Of a stretch of DNA of 64,000 nucleotides, positions 34,953 through 42,544 are shown piece after piece. Each line of letters starts with the position of its first letter. The first letter of the stretch is position 1. This stretch comes from Phytohabitans aurantiacus (GTDB lineage: Bacteria > Actinomycetota > Actinomycetes > Mycobacteriales > Micromonosporaceae), in assembly GCF_027923225.1 (NCBI RefSeq), contig NZ_BSDI01000004.1, positions 1,528 through 65,527 of the forward strand, written 5' to 3'. The position numbers and the translations under genes were made by a program. Under the pieces are notes generated by a model. That model did not search any database and had not been told where the DNA came from. It saw only the letters and a list, made by a program, of their open reading frames with translations.

Positions 34953-35561
34953 GTGCTGGAAGCGCTCACGGGGACCGGCCTGGCCGCGTCCGCCGGGCTC
35001 AATGCCTACATTCCGCTGCTCACGATGGGTGTGCTGGCGCGATACACCGACCTCCTCGACCTGCCCGACGGGTGGCGGTGGCTCAGCAACGGCTGGGTCA
35101 TGGCGATCCTCGCGGTGCTGCTGCTCGTGGAGATCATTGCCGACAAGGTGCCGGTGGTCGACCACATCAACGACATGCTCCAGACGGTGGTGCGGCCGAC
35201 CGCGGGCGGGCTGGCGTTCGGCGCGGGCGCCGGCTCGGAGACCGTGATGGTGAGCGACCCGGGCGACACCAAGCAGTGGATACCGGTGGTCGCGGGCGTG
35301 GCGATCGCGTTCGGGGTGCACGGGGTCAAATCACTGTCACGCGGCGTCATCAACGCGTCGACGGCGGGTGTGGGCGCACCGGTGGCGAGCACCGCGGAAG
35401 ACGTCACCAGCGTGACGATGTCGCTGGTCGCCATCGTGCTGCCGGTGCTGGTTCTGGTGTTCCTGGTGGCCATGGTGCTTTTCGTTCCCTGGATGCTGCG
35501 CCGGCGGCGTGCCCGGAAGAGGGAACGACAGGCCGCGCGAGCAGCCGGCTTCCGCGTCTGA
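34953..35561 (+). CDS. DUF4126-family membrane protein
   Basis: 202 residues from the GTG at 34953. 'GTGLAASAGLNAYIPLLTMGVLARYTDLLDLPDGWRWL' is the family's start. Four to five membrane segments follow, then 'PTAGGLAFGAGAGSE' and 'VAIAFGVHGVKSLSRG'. The C-terminal half has 'SVTMSLVAIVLPVLVLVFLVAMVLFVPWMLRRRR' with a basic cytoplasmic tail. The function is unknown. It is divergent from nucS, so the two share a 54-bp promoter region. Confidence 0.75.
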   Translation: MLEALTGTGLAASAGLNAYIPLLTMGVLARYTDLLDLPDGWRWLSNGWVMAILAVLLLVEIIADKVPVVDHINDMLQTVVRPTAGGLAFGAGAGSETVMVSDPGDTKQWIPVVAGVAIAFGVHGVKSLSRGVINASTAGVGAPVASTAEDVTSVTMSLVAIVLPVLVLVFLVAMVLFVPWMLRRRRARKRERQAARAAGFRV

Positions 35562-35597
35562 CGGGTTCTGTTGCGCGGGCGTGCGACGATCGCCGCC

Positions 35598-36536
35598 GTG
35601 CTCCGATCAATGATCATGCTGGCAGTGGTGGCTTTGCTGGCCGCCTGCGGCGCCCAGACACCCACGCCGGTGGTGACGAAACCACGCACCGTCACGAGCC
35701 CCAAACCAACAAAAAGACCCAAGGCGGGTCCGCCGGGCGCCACCCGCGCGGGTACCAGACCGCCCGTCGTCGACCATGGACCGCGTACCGGCCACCGCGT
35801 CGCCCTGACCTTCGACGCCGACATGACCGACGGCATGCTCTACAACCTGCGCACCGGCCGGGCGAAGTCGTACGCGAACCTGCGCATCATCGACCTGCTG
35901 GAGAAGGAACGGATACCGGCCACGTTCTTCCTGACCGGCAAGTGGGTGGAGAGGTACCCGGAAGTGACCCGGCGGCTCGCGGCGAACCCGCGGTTCGAGC
36001 TGGCGAACCACACCTACGGGCACCAGGCGTTCACGGCGGACTGCTACGGGCTACCGCGAGTGCCCACCAAGGACATGACCGCGGACGTGGCGAAGACGTT
36101 CGACACCATCGCGCCGTACGGCGGCAGGCAGACGCGGTACTTCCGTTTTCCGGGACTGTGCCACGATGGCGCGGCGCTGGCAGCACTCGCACCGCTCGGC
36201 CTGACCGTCGTCGACGGCGACGTGGTGAGTGGTGACCCCTTCGCGAAGAGGTACCAGCCCATCGTCCGAGCCGTACTGTCCACTGTGCGCCCAGGCTCGA
36301 TCGTGATCCTGCACGTGACCGAGGAGAACGCGGCCATGACCGACGAGGCGTTGCCGCACATCCTGGCCGGGCTGCGCGAGCGCGGCCTCACACCGGCACC
36401 GCTGTCAGACGTGCTGGCGAATGACACCAAGGGCGACGACACCAAACGCCAGCGTGCCTCCCGCCACCGCGACGGCCACGTAAACCGCGACCTGTGCGCC
36501 CAGCACGCTGATCGGACGCACAGGTGTCGTGGCTAG
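35598..36536 (+). CDS. lipoprotein polysaccharide deacetylase with abnormal C-terminal extension
   Basis: 312 residues from the GTG at 35598. A lipobox LLAACG ends the signal (Cys about residue 17), followed by a Pro/Thr linker. Motif 1 is HRVALTFDADMTDG, a variant with FDAD; motif 2 is NHTYGHQAF; motif 3 is 'YFRFPGLCHD'; and 'SIVILHVTEENA' carries the last conserved His. The conserved domain ends near 'APLSDVLAN' at about residue 275. The last ~35 residues are very basic (KRQRASRHRDGHVNRD) and are encoded antisense to a truncated permease gene. The tail therefore looks like read-through past a rearrangement rather than native protein. Confidence 0.8.
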   Translation: MLRSMIMLAVVALLAACGAQTPTPVVTKPRTVTSPKPTKRPKAGPPGATRAGTRPPVVDHGPRTGHRVALTFDADMTDGMLYNLRTGRAKSYANLRIIDLLEKERIPATFFLTGKWVERYPEVTRRLAANPRFELANHTYGHQAFTADCYGLPRVPTKDMTADVAKTFDTIAPYGGRQTRYFRFPGLCHDGAALAALAPLGLTVVDGDVVSGDPFAKRYQPIVRAVLSTVRPGSIVILHVTEENAAMTDEALPHILAGLRERGLTPAPLSDVLANDTKGDDTKRQRASRHRDGHVNRDLCAQHADRTHRCRG

Positions 36537-36734
36537 CCCGCGTAGCACGCCTCGTTTCCAGTACCGCACGAGGCGGGCGGGCAGCAGCACCAGGCCGGGT
36601 ACCGCGATCGCGACGAGCATCGACGCTTCCTGGTAACCGAAGCACGCCGTCAGAACCGGTGGCACCAGCCCGATCGTGAGGCCCACCGGGTCACGAAGAA
36701 GAAGCTTCGACTCCACAATGGCCAGTCGTGTCAT
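36405..36734 (-). pseudogene. truncated ABC-2 type permease
   Basis: 109 residues from the ATG at 36734 (overlapping the stop of the gene before it by ATGA). The N-terminus 'TRLAIVESKLLLRDPVGLTIGLVPPVLTACFG' is the first helix region of an ABC-2 permease; 'VPGLVLLP' and 'YWKRGVLRGLATTPVRPISVLGAQ' are the family's central helical and coupling region. The usual length is about 240 residues. The segment between the first and second blocks is missing, and the end runs out in 'VIRQHV' opposite the deacetylase gene. The reading frame is open, but the protein cannot fold as a full permease. A shortened partner protein is less likely but not excluded. Confidence 0.7.
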
Positions 36735-37327
36735 GTCGCGATCACCCGATCGCAGACCACTTCGGCTTCGACGGAGCACCGCGTGACCAGCACCACGGTC
36801 ACTCCACGGTTGCGTACCCGCTCCACCAGCGACCACGTGTCGTGCCGATCCTCCGGACCGAGCCCGGCGGTCAGCTCGTCGAATATGGCTATCTCCGGGT
36901 CTCCGGCGAGCGCCAGCGCGACGGCCAGCCACCGTTTCGCCACCGTGGTGAGCGCGGCGAACGGCGTGTCGTGCCAGGCCGAAAGGCCGAACGCGTCGAG
37001 CAGTTCACGCCAGTCGGCCGGCTGCCGGTAGAAGGAGCTGTACAGGTCGAGGGCCTCCCAGACGCGCAGCTTTCCGGGCAGCTCCGCGTGCTGGAGCTGG
37101 ATACCGACCCGCCGCCGCAGCTCGGCTCCGTCGTGGCGGGCGTCGAGGCCGAGTACGCGAACGGTGCCGTGACCGGGCCGGCGCAGCCCGGCGAGACACT
37201 CCACTGTGGCCGACTTGCCAGCGCCGGAAGGCCCCGAGATGCCGAAGATCTCGCCACGCTCCACTGTGAACGACGTGACCGTGGAACCGGCCCGGGTCCG
37301 CAGATTCGCTACTTCGATCGCCAGCAT
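36731..37327 (-). pseudogene. ABC-transporter ATPase-like protein with lost catalytic motifs
   Basis: 198 residues from the ATG at 37327. Walker A GPSGAGKSATVE is intact. The signature LSGGQ is replaced by 'ALTTVAKRW'. Walker B reads 'EIAIFDELTAGLGP', where the active ATPase at 54170 has 'ELLFLDEPTTGFDP', so the DEP and D-loop positions are changed. The H-loop His is Arg (VVLVTRCSVEAE, compared with ILLTTHYLDEAE). The C-terminal half of a usual ~280-residue subunit is also missing. It may be a decaying gene or a non-hydrolysing partner; it is read in the same operon as an intact ATPase at 38037. Confidence 0.7.
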
Positions 37328-38040
37328 CAGCCCGATACCTTCTTGACGGGCATGTCGCGAACGAACAGGTAGTTCACCGCCCAGAGGGTCGCGAGGGCGG
37401 CAAGGCTGATGAGCACGCCGACCGGTAGCGGCGGCGTGTCGATGTCGAACGCGTGGTTGAGGCCGTGGCCCATCCACAGCGAGTCGAAGCCCATCTCGGC
37501 GACCGCGACCGGCACCGCCTCCAGTGGTAGAAGAGCGATGCCCCACCACGGGCCGAACCGGTAGAAGGTGGTGCCGATGAGCCATCCGACGCAGAGGTAG
37601 ACCGCGCCGACCAGGGTCTCTCCCACGAACATCCCGAACCCGTCGGCGACCGACTGCACGGGATACGGGTCCTGCTGCACGGCGAGCAGGTCGTTGGCCG
37701 AGTAGATGGCGTGTTCGACCGCGAAACCGGCGGCCATCAACGCGCCGTAGCCCAGGGCGATCACGGCGATGTAGATGCCGGCGCCCGTGGTGAAGTCGCG
37801 GCGGGTGACGCCGTTGCCGACGAAGATGGGCAGTTGGATGTAGAGCATGACGCCGAGGGCGAGCAGGAAGTATTTGGGGGCCGACCCGCCCGAGGTCGCC
37901 CAGATGCTGATATCCGCGTCCGCTTGCGTGGAGACGGAAGCCACGATGACGGAGTAGACGACCAGCATGATCGCCCAGTACGCGGCCACGGTGGGCGCGC
38001 TGCGGCGCAGCATCGTGCGCCCGACTATCAGGGTGCTCAT
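37327..38040 (-). CDS. ABC transporter permease (GntR-linked YtrC-like)
   Basis: 237 residues, six hydrophobic segments. 'AYWAIMLVVYSVIVASVSTQADADISIWATSGGSAPKYFLLALGVMLYIQLPIFVGNGVTRRDF' is the N-terminal half. It has no long outer domain. It is translated directly downstream of the ATPase gene (ATGA overlap at 38037-38040) and shares the next start by TGATG. The substrate is unknown; such GntR-controlled exporters often respond to cell-envelope-active compounds (family knowledge). Confidence 0.75.
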   Translation of the reverse strand: MSTLIVGRTMLRRSAPTVAAYWAIMLVVYSVIVASVSTQADADISIWATSGGSAPKYFLLALGVMLYIQLPIFVGNGVTRRDFTTGAGIYIAVIALGYGALMAAGFAVEHAIYSANDLLAVQQDPYPVQSVADGFGMFVGETLVGAVYLCVGWLIGTTFYRFGPWWGIALLPLEAVPVAVAEMGFDSLWMGHGLNHAFDIDTPPLPVGVLISLAALATLWAVNYLFVRDMPVKKVSG

Positions 38041-38918
38041 CGCGCGGGTTCCCGATCCTTCGTCAGGTGTACGAACAGCTCCTGTAGGCCCATCGGCCCC
38101 AGTTCGAGGCCGGCGGACCGCGCGCCGGCGCGGTCGCCGTCGCTCAGCTCGCCATAGATGGTGGCGGCTTTGGTACCGCCCAACCGCTGCTCCCCGAGGA
38201 GCGTGTGGCCGGCGACGAAGCGGTCGACCGCCGCGCTGGGCCCGGTCACCGTGACGCCACGCGAGCGCAGGGTGTCGGTCTCCTCGTGCGCGACAAGCCG
38301 GCCACGATCGATGATCATGACCTCCTCGAAGAGCTTGTCGACCTCTTCGATGAGGTGTGTCGACACGATCACCGTCCGCGGGTTGGCGATGTAGTCGTCG
38401 AGCAGCTCTTCGTAGAAGGCGTACCGGGACGGCGCGTCCATGCCGAGATACGCCTCGTCGAAAATGGTCACCGGCGCTCGGGAAGCGAGGCCGAGCACCA
38501 CGCTGAGCGCGGACTTGCCGCCTCGCGAGAGCGCGCCGACCCGCTTGTTCACCTGGAGGTCGAACCTCTTGATCAGCCGGTCGGCGTACCCCTGATCCCA
38601 GTTGGGCCGGAGCCGGCGGGCCAGTTGCAGCACGCAGCGGACCCGATCCTGGTCCTGAGCGTCGACACGGTCGCGCACGAAGCAGATCTGCCGGGTGATC
38701 GCCGCGTTCTCGAACGGCACCGCGCCACCGACCGTCACCGTGCCGCTGGTGGCCCGGCGGAACGCCGAGATCGCCGCCAGCAGGCTTGTCTTGCCGGAGC
38801 CGTTGCGCCCGAGCAGGCCGTAGATCTTCCCACCGTCGAGCCGGAGCGACAGATGGTCGACGGCGACCGTGTCCCCGTACCGGAGGGTGAGGCCGTCGGC
38901 CTCGATGGCCAGCGTCAT
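38037..38918 (-). CDS. ABC transporter ATP-binding protein (GntR-linked, YtrB-like)
   Basis: 293 residues. Walker A GRNGSGKTSLLAAI is at about 37-50. 'QICFVRDRVDAQDQDRVRCVLQ' is the Q-loop region. The signature is 'ALSRGGKSALSVVLGLA' (LSRGG variant). Walker B is 'VTIFDEAYLGMDAPSR' and the H-loop 'TVIVSTHLIEEVDKLF'. The C-terminal ~90 residues are an accessory domain. It pairs with the permease at 37327 and is read just after the GntR gene (ATGA overlap). Confidence 0.9.
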   Translation of the reverse strand: MTLAIEADGLTLRYGDTVAVDHLSLRLDGGKIYGLLGRNGSGKTSLLAAISAFRRATSGTVTVGGAVPFENAAITRQICFVRDRVDAQDQDRVRCVLQLARRLRPNWDQGYADRLIKRFDLQVNKRVGALSRGGKSALSVVLGLASRAPVTIFDEAYLGMDAPSRYAFYEELLDDYIANPRTVIVSTHLIEEVDKLFEEVMIIDRGRLVAHEETDTLRSRGVTVTGPSAAVDRFVAGHTLLGEQRLGGTKAATIYGELSDGDRAGARSAGLELGPMGLQELFVHLTKDREPAR

Positions 38919-39268
38919 CGTCCCCCCTCGATCCGGCGGACGACGTCCGACAGCGGGATGCCGAGCATCCGGGCCTCGCTGACCACGGCGTCGACGACCT
39001 GCTCGAAGAACCGGTCCCGCCGCTCGGCGAGCAGCTTGTCGCGGGCCTGCGGGCTGACGAACATGCCGATGCCGCGCCGCTTGTAGAGCACCCCCTCCTC
39101 GATGAGCTGATGGAAGCCCTTCGCGGCGGTGGCCGGGTTGATCCGGTAGAAGCTCGCGTACTGGTTCGTGGACATGACCTGCTCGTCCTCCCCCAGTGCC
39201 CCGCTCAGAATGTCCTCTTTGATCTTGTCCGCGATCTGCTGGTAGATCGGACTTCGGTCATCGAACAC
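38915..39268 (-). CDS. GntR-family transcriptional regulator (YtrA-type)
   Basis: 117 residues. The winged helix-turn-helix is clear: 'PIYQQIADKIKEDILSGALGEDEQVMSTNQYASFYRINPATAAKGFHQLIEEGVLYKRRGIGMFVS'. There is no ligand domain, only a short tail (about 78-117). This length and layout are typical of the YtrA subgroup, which represses its own operon with ABC genes. A TTCATTACTTCACTAATGAA dyad at 39290-39309 lies about 20 bp upstream and is a likely operator. Confidence 0.88.
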   Translation of the reverse strand: MFDDRSPIYQQIADKIKEDILSGALGEDEQVMSTNQYASFYRINPATAAKGFHQLIEEGVLYKRRGIGMFVSPQARDKLLAERRDRFFEQVVDAVVSEARMLGIPLSDVVRRIEGGR

Positions 39269-39289
39269 GGAAGCACCTCAGGTCCATGG

Positions 39290-39309
39290 GTTCATTACTT
39301 CACTAATGA
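39290..39309. promoter_or_regulatory. dyad upstream of GntR gene (probable operator)
   Basis: TTCATTA at 39290-39296 and TAATGAA at 39303-39309 are perfect inverted arms around CTTCAC. AT-rich in a GC-rich background, placed just before the start of the GntR-type repressor gene, which makes it a likely binding site for that repressor over its own promoter. Confidence 0.65.
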
Positions 39310-39350
39310 ACCACGGCACCAAGGCATCCGTCAACGGCGAAATGTGAGGT

Positions 39351-40145
39351 TCAGCGAGAGCGGAGGAACGCGGGGATGCCCGCGACCGCCTGGGCGGGGT
39401 TGCCCCGCAGGCGGCACTCGACGGCCAGGAAGCCGTCGTACCCCATGCACGACAGCGCGGCGAGCACCGCGTGCCAGTCGAGGTGGCCGGCGCCGGGCTG
39501 GAGCCGGTTGGAGTCGCTGACCTGTACGTGGCCGACGAGCCGGCCGGCCGCGCGCAGGGCGGCCGCGGGAACGTCCTCTTCGATGTTCATGTGGTACGTG
39601 TCGGCGGCGATGGCCAGCCCGTCCGAACCCACCGTCCTGATCAACTCCAGAGCCTGGTCCAGCCGGTTGACCATGTGGTCCTCGTACCGGTTCAGCGGCT
39701 CCAGGAAGAGCCGCACGCCCTCCTTCTCGGCGTGCTTGCCCAGCTCGGTCAGGCCATCGAGGAGCACCTCGCGGTCCTCTTCGGCCGTGCGCGGCGGCGT
39801 GAACGGCGGCAGCCGCAGCGAGAACATCCCGTACGACGCTGGGGTGACCGCGCCCCGCCCGCCGATGTCCGCGATCACGGACAGCTGTGACTTCATCTGG
39901 TCGAGCGCGTCACGCCGCAGTTCCCGGTCGAAGGCGCCGAAGAAGTGCCGCATGTCGACGCACACGGTCGGCAGGATCACGCCGTCGCGGATCGCGCGCC
40001 GCAGCTCGGGCAGGCGCTGCCGGAAGGCGTACGCGCCGTGGCCGCGCAGCTCGATCGCGTCGTACCCGGCCGCGACCGCGAACTCCCACTTCTGCTGGAG
40101 CGTCGAGCCCGGCAGCAGCTGCTCCTGACAGGCGATCTTCACCAT
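39351..40145 (-). CDS. sugar phosphate isomerase/epimerase (TIM barrel, AP endonuclease 2-like)
   Basis: 264 residues. 'VKIACQEQLLPGSTLQQKWEFAVAAGYDAIELRGHGAYAF' and 'GVRLFLEPLNRYEDHMVNRLDQALEL' are typical of the xylose isomerase-like TIM barrel. The metal ligands appear as E in LEPLN, D/H in 'AADTYHMNIEEDVPAAAL', H in 'VGHVQVSDSNRLQPGAGHLDW', and E in 'FLAVECRL'. It could isomerise or epimerise a keto-sugar or inositol intermediate. It is read with the dehydrogenase gene upstream (1-base TGATG overlap), so they likely act in one pathway. Confidence 0.85.
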   Translation of the reverse strand: MVKIACQEQLLPGSTLQQKWEFAVAAGYDAIELRGHGAYAFRQRLPELRRAIRDGVILPTVCVDMRHFFGAFDRELRRDALDQMKSQLSVIADIGGRGAVTPASYGMFSLRLPPFTPPRTAEEDREVLLDGLTELGKHAEKEGVRLFLEPLNRYEDHMVNRLDQALELIRTVGSDGLAIAADTYHMNIEEDVPAAALRAAGRLVGHVQVSDSNRLQPGAGHLDWHAVLAALSCMGYDGFLAVECRLRGNPAQAVAGIPAFLRSR

Positions 40146-41233
40146 CAGAACTCCAGGATCACTTGCAGGGCCTCGGCGGGCCGCTGGTCGAGCAGTTCGT
40201 ACGCCTCAGCCGCCCGCTCGACCGGTACCACATGGCTGACGAGGCCGACCGGATCGAGCTGCCCGTTCGCGACGAGCCTGAGGAAGGTCCGGTTCAGCCG
40301 GTCCTGGTCCCAACGCCCGGAGACGGCCGGCGGTACGCCGCTGATCTGCGACGAGATCAGCTCGACGCGGTTGTGGTGGAACTCGTCGCCGAGCCGCAGC
40401 CCGACACCGTCGCCCTGGTAGAAGCCGGCGGCCACCACCCGGCCACCCTGACCGACCGCGCGGATCGCCTCGTGCAGCGCCCGGTACGAGCCACTGATCT
40501 CGATCGCGACGTCGGCGCCCCGACCGCCCGTGACCTGCCGCAGCTCCTCGGCCGGCGAGCCGGTGGCCGCGTTCAGGGTCATCAGCGCGCCGTACTCCTT
40601 GGCCTTGTCGAGCCGGACGGGCAGCGCGTCGACAGCGGCGACCTCGCCACCGTTGAGGCCGGCGAGGCGGGTGGCGAGCAGGCCGATCACGCCCTGGCCG
40701 AAGATCGCGACGGTCTCGCCGAGGTGGATGTTGGCGGCGAGCACGGCGTTGAGCGCCACCGCGCCCGCCCGCACAAAGGTCCCCGCGATCGGGTCGAGAT
40801 GCTCGGGCATGGTGTGGTGCAGGAAGCGGTCCGCCGGCAGCAGGGCCTCGCTACGGTGACCCCAGATGCCCCAGACCACGTCGCCGACCTCGGGCATACC
40901 GGGCTCGTCCCGCACGTCGTCGGCGACCTCGATGATCACGCCGACCTCCGAGTACCCGAGGCCGGCGACCGGGTAGTCGACGTGCGCCGCGTCCCCGTCG
41001 AGAAAGAGCCGGCGATCGGGGTCCCAGGTGCGGTTGAGGTACGGATTGGTGCCGCGGTACGCGGTCAGCTCGGTGCCCGCGGAGATGCCGGAGTACCGTG
41101 TCCGGACCCGCACCTGGCCGGGCTTCATCGCGGTCGGCTGCTGATCCACCACCTCGACCAGCTTGGGCCCGGAGAGCTGGACGATCCTTCCCATGGGAAG
41201 CGGGTCGGTGTCTTGCATATGGCGCACATCCAC
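40145..41233 (-). CDS. zinc-type alcohol/sugar dehydrogenase (MDR superfamily)
   Basis: Up to 362 residues from the GTG at 41233; ATG at 41218 is an alternative. 'VRVRTRYSGISAGTELTAYRGTNPYLNRTWDP' takes the place of the usual catalytic-zinc Cys region, and 'VDYPVAGLGYSEVGVIIEVADDV' follows. The catalytic Cys itself is not evident: SGISAGTE, where typical enzymes have C[G]xC/D. It therefore resembles the MDR members lacking one ligand. The Rossmann motif is 'ETVAIFGQGVIGLLATRLAGL', and 'GADVAIEISGSYRALHEAIRAVGQGGRVVAAGFYQGD' is the C-terminal cofactor region. Probably oxidises a polyol or sugar that the TIM-barrel enzyme then isomerises. Confidence 0.8.
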   Translation of the reverse strand: MDVRHMQDTDPLPMGRIVQLSGPKLVEVVDQQPTAMKPGQVRVRTRYSGISAGTELTAYRGTNPYLNRTWDPDRRLFLDGDAAHVDYPVAGLGYSEVGVIIEVADDVRDEPGMPEVGDVVWGIWGHRSEALLPADRFLHHTMPEHLDPIAGTFVRAGAVALNAVLAANIHLGETVAIFGQGVIGLLATRLAGLNGGEVAAVDALPVRLDKAKEYGALMTLNAATGSPAEELRQVTGGRGADVAIEISGSYRALHEAIRAVGQGGRVVAAGFYQGDGVGLRLGDEFHHNRVELISSQISGVPPAVSGRWDQDRLNRTFLRLVANGQLDPVGLVSHVVPVERAAEAYELLDQRPAEALQVILEF

Positions 41234-41424
41234 GGGAAGCGATCTTTTGCGGAAATTTTACCGTCTGTTTAACAAATGTATCCCACGCACCGCCGACGCC
41301 AGTGTGACCGACACAACACAGATGTCACCCGCGACACACTGTGAACGCCACCGAGCCGTACGTGATAGGTCCGAGCAATAAATGACCTAAAATCCCCTTG
41401 TTTCATGCCTAAAGGGGGGTTCCG

Positions 41425-41685
41425 TTGGCGAGTGTTGCCGAGGTGAAGGCGGCCATCGACGCAGCGATGGCGCACGTGCAGGAAGGCCAGGAGGCCGTCC
41501 GGGCCGCCAACGAGAAGCTCGGCGAGGCACAGGTCAGCCTCGCGGCGGCGGTCGAGGGCAGCGGGCACGAGTCGGTCACCTCCGCCCAGGCCGCGCTCGC
41601 CCAGGCCGCCACCGAGCTCGAAGACTGCCTGACCGCCACGCTCGGCGCGATGGAACAGGCCCAGCAGTACGCCGCGGCGCTCTGA
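41425..41685 (+). CDS. small two-helix protein, first gene of the FtsK-like cassette
   Basis: 86 residues, TTG start at 41425 with AAAGGGGGG about 5 nt upstream. It is almost entirely helix-forming (Ala, Glu, Gln, Val, Leu). A long first helix (about 2-43) ends at a Gly/Ser turn 'EGSGHESV' (about 44-51), followed by a second helix to the C-terminus. The size and helix-turn-helix hairpin recall WXG100 secretion substrates, but no WXG motif is present. I do not recognise the family securely. It starts the four-gene run with the 284-residue helical protein, the ATPase and the membrane protein. A TAAAAT box at 41388-41393 may be its -10. Confidence 0.75.
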   Translation: MASVAEVKAAIDAAMAHVQEGQEAVRAANEKLGEAQVSLAAAVEGSGHESVTSAQAALAQAATELEDCLTATLGAMEQAQQYAAAL

Positions 41686-41689
41686 CGCC

Positions 41690-42544
41690 ATGAGCTCGCT
41701 GCTGCACGCGCTGGCGTACCGGATCCAGGAGGTTGGTGAGGAGCTGCCGATCGGGCAGGTCGCTTCCGCCGCCGACCGCCTGCGCAGCGCCCACGGGCTG
41801 CTGGCGTGGGTGACACAGGCCAGCGCGACGCTGGCGCCGACGCCGTCGCTGACCGCCGCGGGCGAACACCTCGACCATGCCGCCGGCGCCATGCTCGCCG
41901 CGCGCGAGGCCCTGACCGGGTACCTCCAGTCGATCGGCCTGCCGCGCGAGGCGGTACCGCCGCCGGACCGGGACTGGCGGGCGGCGCTGGCACCGGCCGG
42001 TCCACGCCGACCCCGGCGCGAGCCAGAGCCACCGACGCTGGGCAACTTCTGGGCGGAGGCCGTCGACCGACTGACCGGCCAGTCGGGCCATCGGCCCGAC
42101 AAGGGCGCCATGGGCGCACCCGAACTGCTGCACCGCTGCGCGCGCGCCGCACTGGCCGGCGATCGCGGGAAGCTGCGCCGCGAGCTGATCGGCGCCGGGC
42201 CGGCGGTCGGCCTGGGGCTGTCCGCGGTGGCGGCCGCCCCACTGCGGTACCTCGCCGCCGAACTGCTCGGCCACCCGCCGCAGGCCGAAGACCTGCCGGC
42301 GGTACGCCGGGCCGCGCTCCCGCGGGTGCGACCGCTGCTGCCCGCGGTGGACGAGATCGTGGTCGACGAGCTGCTGGCCCGGGCCTGTCACGCGCCACCG
42401 CCCAAGGTGGAGGCACCGGTGCACCCGGTCGACTCCGCGGTCACCGGTGCCGTCCTCGTGGCCGCCCTCCTCGGCGCCACCGGGAGGGACGCCGACGAGT
42501 TGGCAAGGGTCGTCGACGAACTGGCGGAGCAGGCCCGTGGCTAG
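41690..42544 (+). CDS. unrecognised helical protein of the FtsK-like cassette
   Basis: 284 residues, ATG 5 bp after the previous stop. The N-terminal 90 residues are helical (LLHALAYRIQEVGEELPIGQVASAADRLRSAHGLL...; GEHLDHAAGAMLAAREALTGYL). A Pro/Arg-rich linker (about 96-115, with APAGPRRPRREPEPPTLG) follows. The C-terminal 165 residues are again helical, with 'AVGLGLSAVAAAPLRYLAAELLG' as a hydrophobic but not clearly membrane segment. I recognise no known domain. It overlaps the ATPase gene by 8 bases, so stoichiometric co-production is likely. Confidence 0.75.
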   Translation: MSSLLHALAYRIQEVGEELPIGQVASAADRLRSAHGLLAWVTQASATLAPTPSLTAAGEHLDHAAGAMLAAREALTGYLQSIGLPREAVPPPDRDWRAALAPAGPRRPRREPEPPTLGNFWAEAVDRLTGQSGHRPDKGAMGAPELLHRCARAALAGDRGKLRRELIGAGPAVGLGLSAVAAAPLRYLAAELLGHPPQAEDLPAVRRAALPRVRPLLPAVDEIVVDELLARACHAPPPKVEAPVHPVDSAVTGAVLVAALLGATGRDADELARVVDELAEQARG

